Shown one piece after another: positions 25,018-35,728 of a stretch of DNA of 64,000 nt. The stretch is from Adineta ricciae (Eukaryota; Rotifera; Eurotatoria; Adinetida; Adinetidae). The DNA is taken from positions 682,001 through 746,000 of the forward strand of contig CAJNOJ010000015.1 in the NCBI GenBank assembly GCA_905250025.1. The letters are read 5' to 3'. The translations under genes were made by a program, and so were the position numbers. Below the pieces are notes generated by a model, which had not been told where the DNA came from, did not search any database, and saw nothing but the letters and a program-made list of their open reading frames with translations. How positions within the stretch are numbered: position 1 is the stretch's first letter; the number at the start of each line of letters is the position of its first letter.

Positions 25018-25430
25018 TTTCGAAAATGATGGATTAAGCTATAAGCTCGAAAAAGTAAAGCAGATGACTCATCGATGAATTCCTATTGGAGAGTTCTCGA
25101 CAAATCAAAGTTTGATAGATTTTTGATTAGTATATGTTTATCGATGAAAATATTCAGTAGAATTACACAATGAAATGAAATTTAACGGATTGAAATATCT
25201 TTCATAAGAACTCAAGAATTTGTTGTGGTATGTCATGCAATATAATCGTTACCAGGACACACACTCCATTGAGGGATTGACAAATAACTCAATCACGAGG
25301 TATGGAATGTAAGAAAAAGTGTCTCTAAGTTCTTTTTAATAATCGTCTCGATTGCCAAACCTATTTTTTCCTTTACTTCAGTGTTCTTTGCTAGATAATT
25401 CTCAAATAATTATTCGAAAATTCAGTGTCA
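25018..25430. other. Divergent intergenic region HAD / DUSP
   Basis: 413 nt separate the starts of two divergently transcribed genes, so both promoters should lie here. Acceptor-like sites TTACTTCAG and AAAATTCAG precede the phosphatase ATG. No element was recognised. Confidence 0.45.
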
Positions 25431-27038
25431 ATGAGTAAAATCTCTCTTTCACCAATGAATCCAGCTGCTATGGCAAATCTCAATCGAATGACATTTTTAA
25501 TGGCAATTTCAGAAATAACACCACAAATTTTCATATCAGGTTATTATTTTCGCCCTACGTTTCTGTTCGTTCACCTTCCTCAACTCTCACACTTTCAGGT
25601 CAAATGGCAGCAACACTCGAACAAGTCCAACGCCTGGGTATAACTTACATTCTAGTAAATATATTCTCTTCAACAACATCAAAATCTCGAATTCTTTTCT
25701 TCTCATCAAGAATGTGGCCATTGAATCGTCACCTATTGTTTATCCCAAACATGTCAAACTCGAGAAATTTGATATTACCGATTTTCCGACTACACCCATC
25801 AGTCATTATTTTCATACATTAACCGATAAAATTCATGCACATCTCAGTGCAAGTAAACAGAATAAAGTGCTTGTTCATTGTATGGCTGGCATCAGTCGAA
25901 GTAAATAAGTAGAAAATCATCATTTCGATGTCGACTATTTCGTTTCTTAGGTACAACTATTGTTTGTGCGTATTTAATGCGGTTTTTGAATTTGTCTTTA
26001 CGCGAAGCATATTTGTTGTGTAAAAGACATCGGCCGATATGTTTTCCAAACTTAGGGTTTTGGAATCAATTAATATCTTATGAATTTCAATTGAAACGAG
26101 AGAATAGTGTTCGAAGTAAGAGTTTGTTTTTGTTTTTTTTTCTATATCCAGCTCTATCGAAGCTTATGTACATTCCACCGAAGTGTGAATGACAATATTT
26201 GCATAGTCAAATTCGAGCGAAAACGCTGTGATCTCTAGTGCTTAAAAGAAACAACGAAAAACAATCTTTTTTTTTGCATATCGTGGCCGATACTTGATCG
26301 TTGTTTGACAACCTGTTTTGAATATCAACCAGACGATTGGAGATTATGCATTGTCTACTTTGATATTTAGTGATTTCGACTCAGTTCGGACAGATTCCTG
26401 ATGTGGCTTACGAAGAAATAAAACAGCTGTATGACGAAGATCAACAACGGCAACAACCGCAGCCGACATCTTTACCGTTCTATGCTCCAACATTTGCGAC
26501 AAGTAACAATGGCGCGACTCGAAGTCCTGCTATCAGTACAATTTCAAGTAATAATAGTAATATCAACTTCCCGTCAAATCAAACACGTTCGAGTCCTCGA
26601 GATTTGCCGGTGAACAATTCTCCTGCGGCAGCGCGATCGCGTTCATTAGCTTCGAATGCAGCCAATCGATCAGCTGTTATCGCTGCGTCGACAAATATCA
26701 GTAATCCAGAGTATCAAACACCATTATTCGAAACAAATCGATTTACAAATGCATCCCCGACGCGATACAATCCAACCAGTCGTTCAAATCCATCGCCTTT
26801 AACAATCAATAATTCCTCTCCGTCGAGATCAAATGTTTCATCGATATCCTATGCTGGCAATCGGAATCTGCCTATAAGTACGTCACCAAATGTGCGTAGC
26901 CGTATGGTTCACCATCAACAATCACTGAATGTGCCCAGTGCCGATCGGAACACATCGTTGATGATTAGAAATAACGGTCAACAACGTTCCAATTATGAAA
27001 CGACCTATCGGTCAAGTTTTATCAAACCTTTAATTTAA
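25431..27038 (+). CDS. Dual-specificity phosphatase A (DUSP14-like) with long Ser/Asn-rich tail
   Basis: Five exons (25431-25539, 25599-25654, 25711-25900, 25951-26115, 26371-27038) give about 395 aa. Donor 1 is the less usual GTTATT. The catalytic domain (about 28-175) opens with ITPQIFISG and carries the phosphatase loop HCMAGISRS with Cys112 and Arg118, followed by AYLMRFLNLSLREAY and a conserved NLGFWNQL helix. This is an atypical DUSP (DUSP14/18/21/28 group), which dephosphorylates Tyr and Ser/Thr in MAPK-type signalling. The tail from about 180 begins TQFGQIPDVAYEE and is then disordered, rich in Ser, Asn and Pro, probably regulatory. It forms a tandem pair with the next gene. Confidence 0.9.
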
Positions 27039-27390
27039 TAACGGATACAAATCAACAAGTCTATTTATTCATTTATATTATTTATCGAACCGTTTATGTT
27101 TTGATTAGAAAGAGAGAATCAGAAAGCTTAGTTCAGAACAATGAGATACGCCTGTTGTCACGTCATTTATATTTCTATATTATTTTCTTTCATATTCTAT
27201 ATTTAGTAGGCGTCAGATGACTGATTTCTTATGTTTTATTTCTAATTTTTTGTTGAAATTGCTTTAAAAATCTCGGTGCGTGTGTCAGAAATGTCAAATG
27301 AAAAGAAAATAATAATTATCGATTATATTTATCTATTTATTTTAGACAAGTGTATGTAAATATCGTTGTAAATTATTTCCAGTACTGAGC
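27039..27390. other. Spacer between the tandem DUSP genes
   Basis: 352 nt, AT-rich, with no gene. It must hold the 3' end of the first phosphatase gene and the start region of the second. An acceptor-like TTATTTCCAG lies 9 nt before the second ATG. Confidence 0.45.
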
Positions 27391-28518
27391 ATGTTGGGTA
27401 TAACAGAAGTTATTGAAAATCTTTATATCTCTGGTCTTGAATCTCGTCAAGCAATATTAAATAAAGGTATTCGTTGCGTTATCAACATATCATCCGAATG
27501 TCCCGTACAAGATCTCGGTCCGTCAGTTGAATACGAAAAAGTCAGCATACATGATGTGCCAACAACATCTATACATCCGCATTTCGATCGACTAACCGAT
27601 CGTATACATCAAAATTTACAACAAGGAAAGAAAACACTTGTCCATTGTTATGTTGGACGGTCAAGATCAGCAACGATTATTTTAGGTACATTCTAAAATC
27701 GTCCTTCGAGCTATTTTTCCATTGAAAATGACTTGTTAATATTGATCTCTTTTAGCTTATTTAATGAAATACAAACAAATGCCATTACGTGATGCATTCC
27801 ATTATTTACGTTCTCGTCGACATATTATTGGACCGAACTTTGGATTTATTAAACAAGTAATTATCACTTATTCATATATATTTAACTAAATATTGACAAT
27901 CTCTTTCAGTTAATTGCATACGAAAAGTCTTTATTTGGTTATACAACCGTTTCGTTTGTGAATACATCATTTGGTGCTGTACCTGACATATATGTGACAA
28001 CATCTGCGTCCGCTCCTCGACGACCATTAGCAGCAACAAACACTATACCAGTCCAAAGATCGACAACGACTTCGAATACATTGGCTCGCCCACGATCGAC
28101 ATCGAGACCAGCATTAAGTTTCTCTCCGACCCGTTCGACATTTGCCTATTCATCATCACCTTCCTTAGCTTTGCAACCACGGCAAACATCATTTCACCAA
28201 CGGACAACTGCAAGCGCATCACCGACTCGCTCACCCACTATATCGAACTATTCTAATAGATACAATCTTGGTGTCACGAATAGCAATCCTAATAGTACGA
28301 ATAATCGTCCGATAACAGCCTCTTCCAGTTATCAAATACCGATTAATGTTAGTTATCGAAGTACGTCGTCCATACGACAACCATTTGAGCCGACTCGTAT
28401 GACTTCGACAATCAATAAGCCGTATGCAGTAACGCGTGAATTCTCCATACCAGCGAAAATGGTTAATCCAGTGCGAAATGTTTCCTACGTTCCATCATCG
28501 TATAATCGTTACCATTAA
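27391..28518 (+). CDS. Dual-specificity phosphatase B (tandem paralogue of A)
   Basis: Three exons (27391-27685, 27756-27856, 27910-28518) give about 334 aa. The catalytic core runs from MLGITEVIENLYISG through the loop HCYVGRSRS (Cys86, Arg92) to NFGFIKQLIAYE. The two introns fall at the same domain positions as introns 3 and 4 of the upstream gene: after the active-site loop, and after or near the final helix. The tail begins with FGAVPDIYV, matching FGQIPDVAY of the neighbour, then is Ser/Thr/Arg/Pro-rich. The pair is therefore a local duplication; B lacks the short introns of A's N-terminal half. In B the loop reads YVGRS where atypical DUSPs usually have xAGxS, keeping the essential Cys and Arg. 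Confidence 0.9.
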
Positions 28519-29347
28519 CTATCGATATCAAAATAACAAACTGACTGCAGATGTATCGGAGAATGTTCTATTTTATTTTTCTAATTCGATTTCATTTTGC
28601 CAGATAATTCTACTATTCCTTCCTAACAAAATTGAAACAAAATTTTTGCTTTGTCTTTCTTTCATTCTATCTGACACATTCACACATATTCTTCTGGTAG
28701 ATGTTTTCTTTTTCTGTTATTATTCTTGTTCAATTCTCTGGGGTGATTTTGTTTTCGTTCATAACCGGTGCGTGCCTTTGGTATTTTCTTTTTCGCTTTC
28801 TGTAGTCTGAATGATATTGTTGATCTTTCTAGAGTACTCTATCTATTCTGCCAAAATTCGATTCTATTTTATTTTCGAGAAGAATGAATGTTTGTTTTTA
28901 TTTTCTATTTCGATCTGAATTCAAATAAACTAATATCACGAAATATTCACACGCATACTTGTATCAGTTGTAGAAATGACATCGTGCATGAAACGCGTGT
29001 TTCTCCAGGTCGCATGGGTTTATTTATATTGCACTACTATCAATATACTCTGATGATCACGTTTAGATCACTCAAGAAGGCACATTTATCGAGAGAGTGC
29101 AAGTTGACTACGATGACTCATCTAGCGAAACTTATGGTTTGTGCTTTCGTTCGTTCGTTCTTTCTCTTCTCTGTATTTTTATTTATTTTTTTCATCTTGC
29201 TATCACAAGCATTCTAGCCAACGAGGGGTATTCTATTTATATGATTAGAATAACGTCGTAATGCATCATTTCATAAACAACTATGCGTATTTGTACCATA
29301 TTGACTATTGATTTCGTTGAAAATATTATTTAATACAAAGCACTACA
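28519..29347. other. Intergenic spacer with DUSP B 3' UTR
   Basis: 829 nt, T-rich after the stop. An AATAAA at 28924-28929 may serve the phosphatase gene. Two open frames here are long only because of T-rich composition and show no domain. Confidence 0.5.
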
Positions 29348-31017
29348 ATGAGCAAAAGTTCGAACAAGTGGTCTGATCTGGTTCACAGACATACTCGATC
29401 ATTATCGCGGACATTTGAAAGAGTAAGTTGACTTCTGATAAGATCAGCAGATCTGCTTGTCTTCATTCTTTTTATTATAAACTTAAAAGACATTTCAAAG
29501 TATAAGATAGAATGTGTAATAATTATCTTATGCTTTTATTTGTTTAGTGACAAGTAATTTTTTTCATCAAATATACGCTCTCTGTTCGCGAAGAAGAACA
29601 AAAAGATCTCTATTTTCGTTTGTTATTTTCTAGCTTTCATTTCTACATCGAGAAGAACCTGAATCATCACTCTCATCGTCTTTGCCCGCAAATTTCGTTA
29701 TGCAACAGTGTTTATCGAAATGTGAACCAGATGTATCTATAGATACATTCATCTCACCCAAAGCTTTAGAACCTTGTAAATACTGTTTCGAGCAAGTTAC
29801 ATCGCCGGTAATCGCAGATGTTTTCAATACAACTCGTGAACGATTATGCAGTGACCCCGTCAATGTTCCCAACCTATCGACACAACAAGGACAACAACAA
29901 TCACATTCGACCGGATATGGATCTATGTTTGGAAACGAACTTTCACCAGCGACTGATTATTGGACAATAGGTAAAATCAACTTGTCGTTGAAAGAAAAAC
30001 GAAAATCATTGTTTCTATTGTTTAGGTATGAATGATTCAACACCACATTCATCAGTAACACAAGAAGATGAAGATCAGTCAATGTATGATGTTAGTTCAA
30101 TTACTGATGGTGGTGACGAAGAATCCAACGATGAAGATGCTAGCATTGCGATCGACGATGATGACGATACATTTGAAGTACTATCATTCAATGCACCACC
30201 TGAAAGTACACTTTACATAAAAGGTATGTTTACCGTCTCACTCATACTTGCTACATATCGTACACTGATGAAATCTTCCATTTTAGAATTTCCACATACA
30301 ACGTCAGCTAGTCAAAATTATGCATGTGCTTGCTGTAATGAACTTTTTTCTTCGATATCAAATTCGCCACCACGCCGCTGTTATTATTATGGGAAACTAT
30401 ATTGTTCTCGGTGTCATATTGCAGAATACGCATGTATACCAGCAAAGCTGATTAAAACATCCGATACGCGTCTTTATCCAGTATGTCGTCGAGCTAAATC
30501 GATCCTACAACTGAATATATATCAACCAGTGTTTGATGTTCAACATGATAATGAAAGTTTATATACATCTGTGTCATTATTAGCGGATGTAAAATCTATT
30601 CGTGTACAATTTCATCATTATTATGCATACTTATCAACATGTCCACGAATCGAAAATGAGTTTCAAGAGAAATTTTTCAAAGAATTCTATGCACGAGATT
30701 ATCTTTACCAAAGTGTGCATCTGTATTCAGTCGATGACCTTCTGTCATTGAAAAAAATTCTACATATCCTAACAAACGCCAGTATCAAAGCACGACAACA
30801 TATCAATCATTGTGAAATTTGTCGCGAGAAAGGCTTCACATGTGAAATATGTAAAAACCGAGCTGATATACTTTATCCATTTGACGACACGAAAAGCATC
30901 GGTCGATGTGATCGGTGCTCGAATTTATACCATCGACAATGTTGGCAAAATATCGATCACGATTGTCCGAAATGTTATCGACTAGTTCAACGACAGTATT
31001 TACAAGAAATGGTATGA
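29348..31017 (+). CDS. Rubicon-homology (RH) domain protein, Rubicon/Pacer-like
   Basis: Four exons (29348-29422, 29634-29970, 30026-30223, 30287-31017) give about 446 aa. The C-terminal half (about 210-445) is a Rubicon-homology domain. It has paired Cys/His clusters (ACACCNELF, YYYGKLYCSRCH), the stretch FDVQHDNESLYTSV, HLYSVDDLLSLKK, then HCEICREKGFTCEICKNR, PFD, RCDRCSNLYHRQCW and CPKCYR. This zinc-binding module in Rubicon, Pacer, PLEKHM1 and DEF8 binds Rab7 on late endosomes and autophagosomes. The LYSxxDL and FxVQ features favour the Rubicon/Pacer branch. No RUN domain is seen; the N-terminal 200 residues are acidic and disordered with a DDDDD run, so it resembles Pacer or a truncated Rubicon. 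Exon 1 could be preceded by others. Confidence 0.85.
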
Positions 31018-31504
31018 ACAATGTTTAATGAGGGAGGAAATGAAGCAATCTTTCTGTTTGTGTATATGGAATCTCGTTTGTTTCATTTTTTTGTACTTGC
31101 TTTGTATTATTTGTATACATCGACAACATAGTTCATGTACATCATTATCCAGTTCCTTTTATTTGATGTTTTTTTTTTCATTTAAATTCACAATATGAAA
31201 AACGTGTATAGTTTTCTTTGAAATCATCAACAGGATTTGACGGTGACATAATAAAATTGAAATAGATTATATCAATAGAGATTTCTTTTAATACAATCGT
31301 TTATACGCCATACTTTATCTTTCTCAGTCCCTCGATACCAACTAGTTATCATCGTATTTCGTCTTTATTTTTGACCATAAATGACAAAGATATGATCGCC
31401 TACATACAAACAACATGACGAAAAGCACAAAACAAATATTTTTATCGCTACTGCGCAGAACAAACATGACTATTGAGTAAAAATTCAACCAAATACAATG
31501 ACTT
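31018..31504. other. Convergent 3' region of Rubicon-like gene and ZMYND19
   Basis: 487 nt holding both 3' UTRs. An AATAAA at 31250-31255 (+) suits the Rubicon-like gene. No further gene is seen. Confidence 0.5.
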
Positions 31505-32295
31505 CTATTGTGGACTAGACGGATTGCAAAATACTGAATGAACATCTGCATCCATCGTTCGGCATCGTTGACTACAATATCTAAAAAAGCAGCGAAACTC
31601 TTGATCATGTTTCAAATAATCCGAGTTCTTCTTACTTGATTTTTCGACATTGAAGACAGTTAAACTGTTCACTGCTTAATAGCTGCGTACACGGTGCATG
31701 ATGACATTCGTATAGACTAGATTCATGGCTTACTGAATTATGATAATCAACTTCATCCATATCGACAGGTAGATTAGAAACAATATTCCAGTAGAAACTT
31801 GTAAGTGACGGAGATTTTATTGGCAAATAAATCATATTATTCGAAAGCAATAATAAATTTTCCAAGCGATTGTCCATGGTGATTCCATTTCGATGGCAAA
31901 TGGTATAATTTTCGGGCACAAGATATTGATGAGCATATTCCCTAGAAGAATTCGCATTCAATAGAGATAAACATGTTCATCAATGAATATTTCACATACC
32001 ATATCAGATTATGTAGAGCAACATCTTCAAATCCATCATTTGCTATGACAATCAACTGATCATTCACACATTGGATCTATTAGTCACTAGAAATTTTAAA
32101 ACATGAATTAGAAATTCTCTTACTTTCAACTGGAAAACTTTTAAAAGAGGAATACAAAATGCATCGATCAAGCAATATTTTATCTACGTATAAAACACCG
32201 ATAAATTTTGATTCATTGAAACAATTTCCTGTTACTTTGCCAGCGAAAGATCCCAGTTTGATAACACTCGGTGTGTTGAATCGAACGTTGTCCAT
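31505..32295 (-). CDS. ZMYND19: ZMYND19 homologue (MYND zinc-finger protein)
   Basis: Four exons (32131-32295, 32000-32076, 31636-31941, 31505-31580) give about 207 aa against 227 in human. Matching stretches include a start on a GxxAGK-like core (KLGSFAGKV), then ALHNLIW, a CHRNGITMDNRLENLLLL segment, SFYWNIVSNLPVD, YECHHAPCT, and a C-terminal MYND finger (CLQCRKIKYCSQRCR, with H and C in HSVFC). The human protein interacts with the melanin-concentrating hormone receptor and, by later reports, with ubiquitin-ligase partners; its role here is inferred only. Oddity: the exon 1/2 junction keeps frame only if GTTGAA at 32130 is the donor. The better GTAAGA at 32123 would shift frame. Confidence 0.85.
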
Positions 32296-33305
32296 ACCCA
32301 AATGTTTTTTTTTACGTCGATATAGACAAACAGATGCTGCTACTGCTTGGCACCATGAAGTTTAATCATCGAATGTGAGAACGAGAAAAAAAAATGCGAG
32401 TCGTTCGATATTGCAGATAATAGAGGTCATTTCTTCCTCCTACTTTTTTTTTCTTTCTCTTCCTACAGAACGTTAAAAAAAGATTGAACGAAGGTCAAAC
32501 AGATGTGTTTGATGCTCACTCTTATCATAAGATCAGACTCTTTTTTTTCGTCTTTTCCTATTTATATATATCAAAGCGTGATCTACACGATGTGAACATC
32601 TGCTCAGATAATTCTTCAACATAGAAGAAGCACGAGTAATAATCGGAATAGTGCATAGTCAAGGTAGATAAAACGGTCAAATTTGAAAAGTCATTGCAAG
32701 CTGATAACTGATGCCCTATATGAAGATGTGAGTACATCGGCAGAGAATTTTCATTGAATCTTGCTTACCCCTTTCACTATCAAATTAGAACTCATGTTTA
32801 CAACTGATAAGAGAATGTTGCATGCGTATGTACCAATATATCAAGTCCAGTGGACTCTCACAAGTACAATCCGTAAATTCTTGTCCTGTCACGTACAAGT
32901 TTCTTCTTGAAGACATTGTGACATGAAGTGAGAATTTGTTTCTCTTGAATTCTGGTTCTAACAACTCGATTCAAATGTTCGTACTATTTCGAAGCTGCCT
33001 TTTCGACATATCGCTTGAGTACAGTCGTACATATTATAGTACCTGTAAAGAATAGAAAGAGAACTACATAAATTGCTTTTCTTTTGATTATTCAAATAAA
33101 TGTGTGTATGATCGAAACAAACACAATCATTTACCTGTACGGGTCTTATAAATGTTTGTAATCTGAATTGTACGTATAAAAGGGCCATGCTTGATTTATT
33201 GCAAGTCATATTTTTCTGTTTTCGTCATTATTAACGAGAATAAAAACAAACGAAAATATGAGAAAAAGTCCACGAAATTCGAAGTAGCGAACAATAACGA
33301 TAAGT
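32296..33305. other. Divergent intergenic region
   Basis: About 1 kb between divergent starts of ZMYND19 (-) and the four-helix membrane gene (+). It is AT-rich with T-runs. No gene or recognisable element. Confidence 0.5.
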
Positions 33306-34103
33306 ATGCAATCGCCATCGAATGTACGATGTAACTCTACACCAAGTGAGAGAAAAAATACCAACGAAAGTACAGACGATAGTCAACCGCCACCGCCATC
33401 ATATCCGAGTGTTATTCATAAATTGGAAAACTTTCCATTGCACAATTATAACGATCAACCACCTCCGCCAAGTTATGCAGATGTAAGTAATCCTTCAGTT
33501 ATCTATATTAACAATTACCCTGGACCACCCTTAACTGACGGTGTCGTGCAGATCGTGACTTCGAATCAAACACCTTCAAATCAGTATGCGACAGCAGACA
33601 ATATATTATCAAAACGGGCACGAGTTTATTTATGGTTGAATGGAATCTTCACGATTATCTTTGGTATAAGCGCCATTGGTATCCAAATTGGATTAGTAGC
33701 TTCACATTCAATCGTGTATTACTATTACGGCTTTTGGGCAGGAATTTTAATCATCAGTATCGGTATCGGTACACTTTTATTCAATAGTCGCTATCGTAGA
33801 CATGAGACAACAAAATATTTTCGTTCATTCATATGGCAAACAGCATTTATTGCCGTTGTATTCGGCTTTGGGGTCATTATTATCCTAACAGATTCGTGCG
33901 ATGGAGAAGAATCAGAAAATGATGGTAATGATGATGCGTGTAAACGGTCGTATAAAGTACTGAATGGTTTACTGATCGCTGTTATTTCGATAACATTCGT
34001 GCAATCAATTATAAACACAATTATTGTTGCTGTTCTTAAACGGCAGTACATGACGAGTCTGAATGCAACAACATCAACCACTACAGCAATAGAAGCTTCT
34101 TGA
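33306..34103 (+). CDS. Four-helix membrane protein with N-terminal PPxY motifs
   Basis: Single exon, 265 aa. The N-terminal 95 residues are cytosolic-looking and proline-rich, with two PPPPSY motifs (about 27-32 and 51-56), the classic ligand for WW domains of NEDD4-family ubiquitin ligases. Four hydrophobic segments follow at about 110-130, 140-158, 178-197 and 218-240. An acidic, Cys-containing loop (DSCDGEESEN to DDACK) lies between the third and fourth. Topology resembles MS4A/TMEM-type tetraspanning proteins and endosomal sorting adaptors, but no family signature is decisive. The lack of introns, in a window of intron-rich genes, could mean retroposition or a lineage-specific gene. Confidence 0.7.
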   Translation: MQSPSNVRCNSTPSERKNTNESTDDSQPPPPSYPSVIHKLENFPLHNYNDQPPPPSYADVSNPSVIYINNYPGPPLTDGVVQIVTSNQTPSNQYATADNILSKRARVYLWLNGIFTIIFGISAIGIQIGLVASHSIVYYYYGFWAGILIISIGIGTLLFNSRYRRHETTKYFRSFIWQTAFIAVVFGFGVIIILTDSCDGEESENDGNDDACKRSYKVLNGLLIAVISITFVQSIINTIIVAVLKRQYMTSLNATTSTTTAIEAS

Positions 34104-35728
34104 AAAAAGAAGTTGATCGTTTTTCACACTTTTTTGTTATATATTTATACATACAGATGCTAATTCAAGACAGAGAATCAGCACACAATTATCGTTTTTT
34201 AGCTTAAGCCTTTATCATGATAAAACCACCTCAATTGATAACATAAGGCAAATTATGCGCGAGAAAGTTTGCTTTCAATTATTAATGACAATATTTTTCA
34301 CAGCATACACTAATAGCATTACCACCCCTGGCACTAGGGTATTTTTACCTCCCCAGTTTTTCTGAACCCTCTCGTCACTTGTTTTAGGTATTGTAAAACC
34401 TCACATGAAAAGTGTCAATCAAGTTTTGAACTCGATGTTCGATCTTTACGGTCCGTACTTTCGATTTTGAAAGTGCCGATTCTCGGATAATTATAATTTA
34501 AGAAGGATGATACCGAAATTGAGATAGTGCTTCCGGGAATGTTTTTAAAAAGCTCCGATGAGCCTAGCCATTATTTAACGTACGAGAAACAAGAATATGC
34601 AAACTGAGATCTTTTGGAAGTTGGTTTCTCGCACGATTTAAATAGAAACCTCTTGGAAAAGAATTTGTAATCTCCTTACACTTTAATTGTTTCACAAAGG
34701 ATTAATGCACCGTTTTTTATATCAAGAGTTTTTTTTAATCTCATAATCGTTCAGAAACGAATATAAAGTAGCACACAGATACAAACAATTTACTCATTGT
34801 AGCGAACAATATCAACTCGATGATCTTTCAGCTGTTCTTGGACTTATTGGTTGCAAATCGTGTATCATGCCATTTACAAATTTTTTCCTTTCCTGAAGAT
34901 ACTAATTGAAACGCCCACATCGTGAACTTGATCCCCCTAAGATAGTGACAAGTTCACCTCTCAGCATTACGTCGCATTTATTTTAAGTACCTTGATATAA
35001 AATAGTACATCGATTTTGTCATTTGTAATCTGTAGACCCTCATTGAATGACGTAAAGTGCTGTGATGGTCTTCTTAGAGTCAATGACAGATGTTCACAGC
35101 AGATGATAACTTTGATAATAATTTCATTCAACTAGACATTGACAAAAACTAGAGGAAAACGCAAATGACTCAATAGTAATCGTGTCATCTATTTGAGAAA
35201 TCTTTCCAGCAGAAAAACCATATATCAATGAGCCATTCCCATAATTTCTTGCGCCGTGAAAACGTCGTCGAGATGTTTTTTTTTGGTCGACCCAAACTCA
35301 CTTGTCAATGTTTGGTTCCAGTGACGTTTTTCTTTTTCTACGGTTAAACTTCAAATGAATATTTATCTTTCTTCTTTTTGTTTTATTCGATAGTCAACAT
35401 TCTTTTCAGCTAACAAATAGAAAATTGCTAGTCAAATGGAATTCTATCGTTGTTGAGTAATAAAAAAAAATTCAATTTGCTCTTCTGTTTCTATTCTGCT
35501 GTCTGCAAAAAAAACATAATTAACAATACTAGTTACTTTCCTTTATTTCTTAGCGTTTTTTGCATGTGTCTCTCAAGCTTTTTCTTAAAAGAAAAACTAT
35601 TCCTTTCTACTCCGTTTTACTCGTTCAGTCTGCAATATTTTTCATTATTTTATTTTGTTTTTGTATGGAATAGATTCTCGGTCATAATTATCCATAGACA
35701 TTGCTTCAGTGCTCAAGACAACACCAGA
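34104..35728. other. Intergenic region upstream of the kinesin
   Basis: About 1.6 kb without a gene. It includes an imperfect inverted repeat (34579-34590 against 34624-34635) and otherwise AT-rich sequence, and presumably the kinesin promoter. An ATCCATAG acceptor-like site precedes the start region. Confidence 0.45.
34579..34635. repeat. Short inverted repeat (potential hairpin)
   Basis: CGTACGAGAAAC at 34579-34590 pairs with GTTTCTCGCACG at 34624-34635, one mismatch in 12, with a loop of about 33 nt. Confidence 0.6.

Noticed and set aside
28436-29217. Long T-rich open frames after DUSP B
   Set aside because: Phe/Leu/Ser-rich translations of a T-rich 3' UTR.
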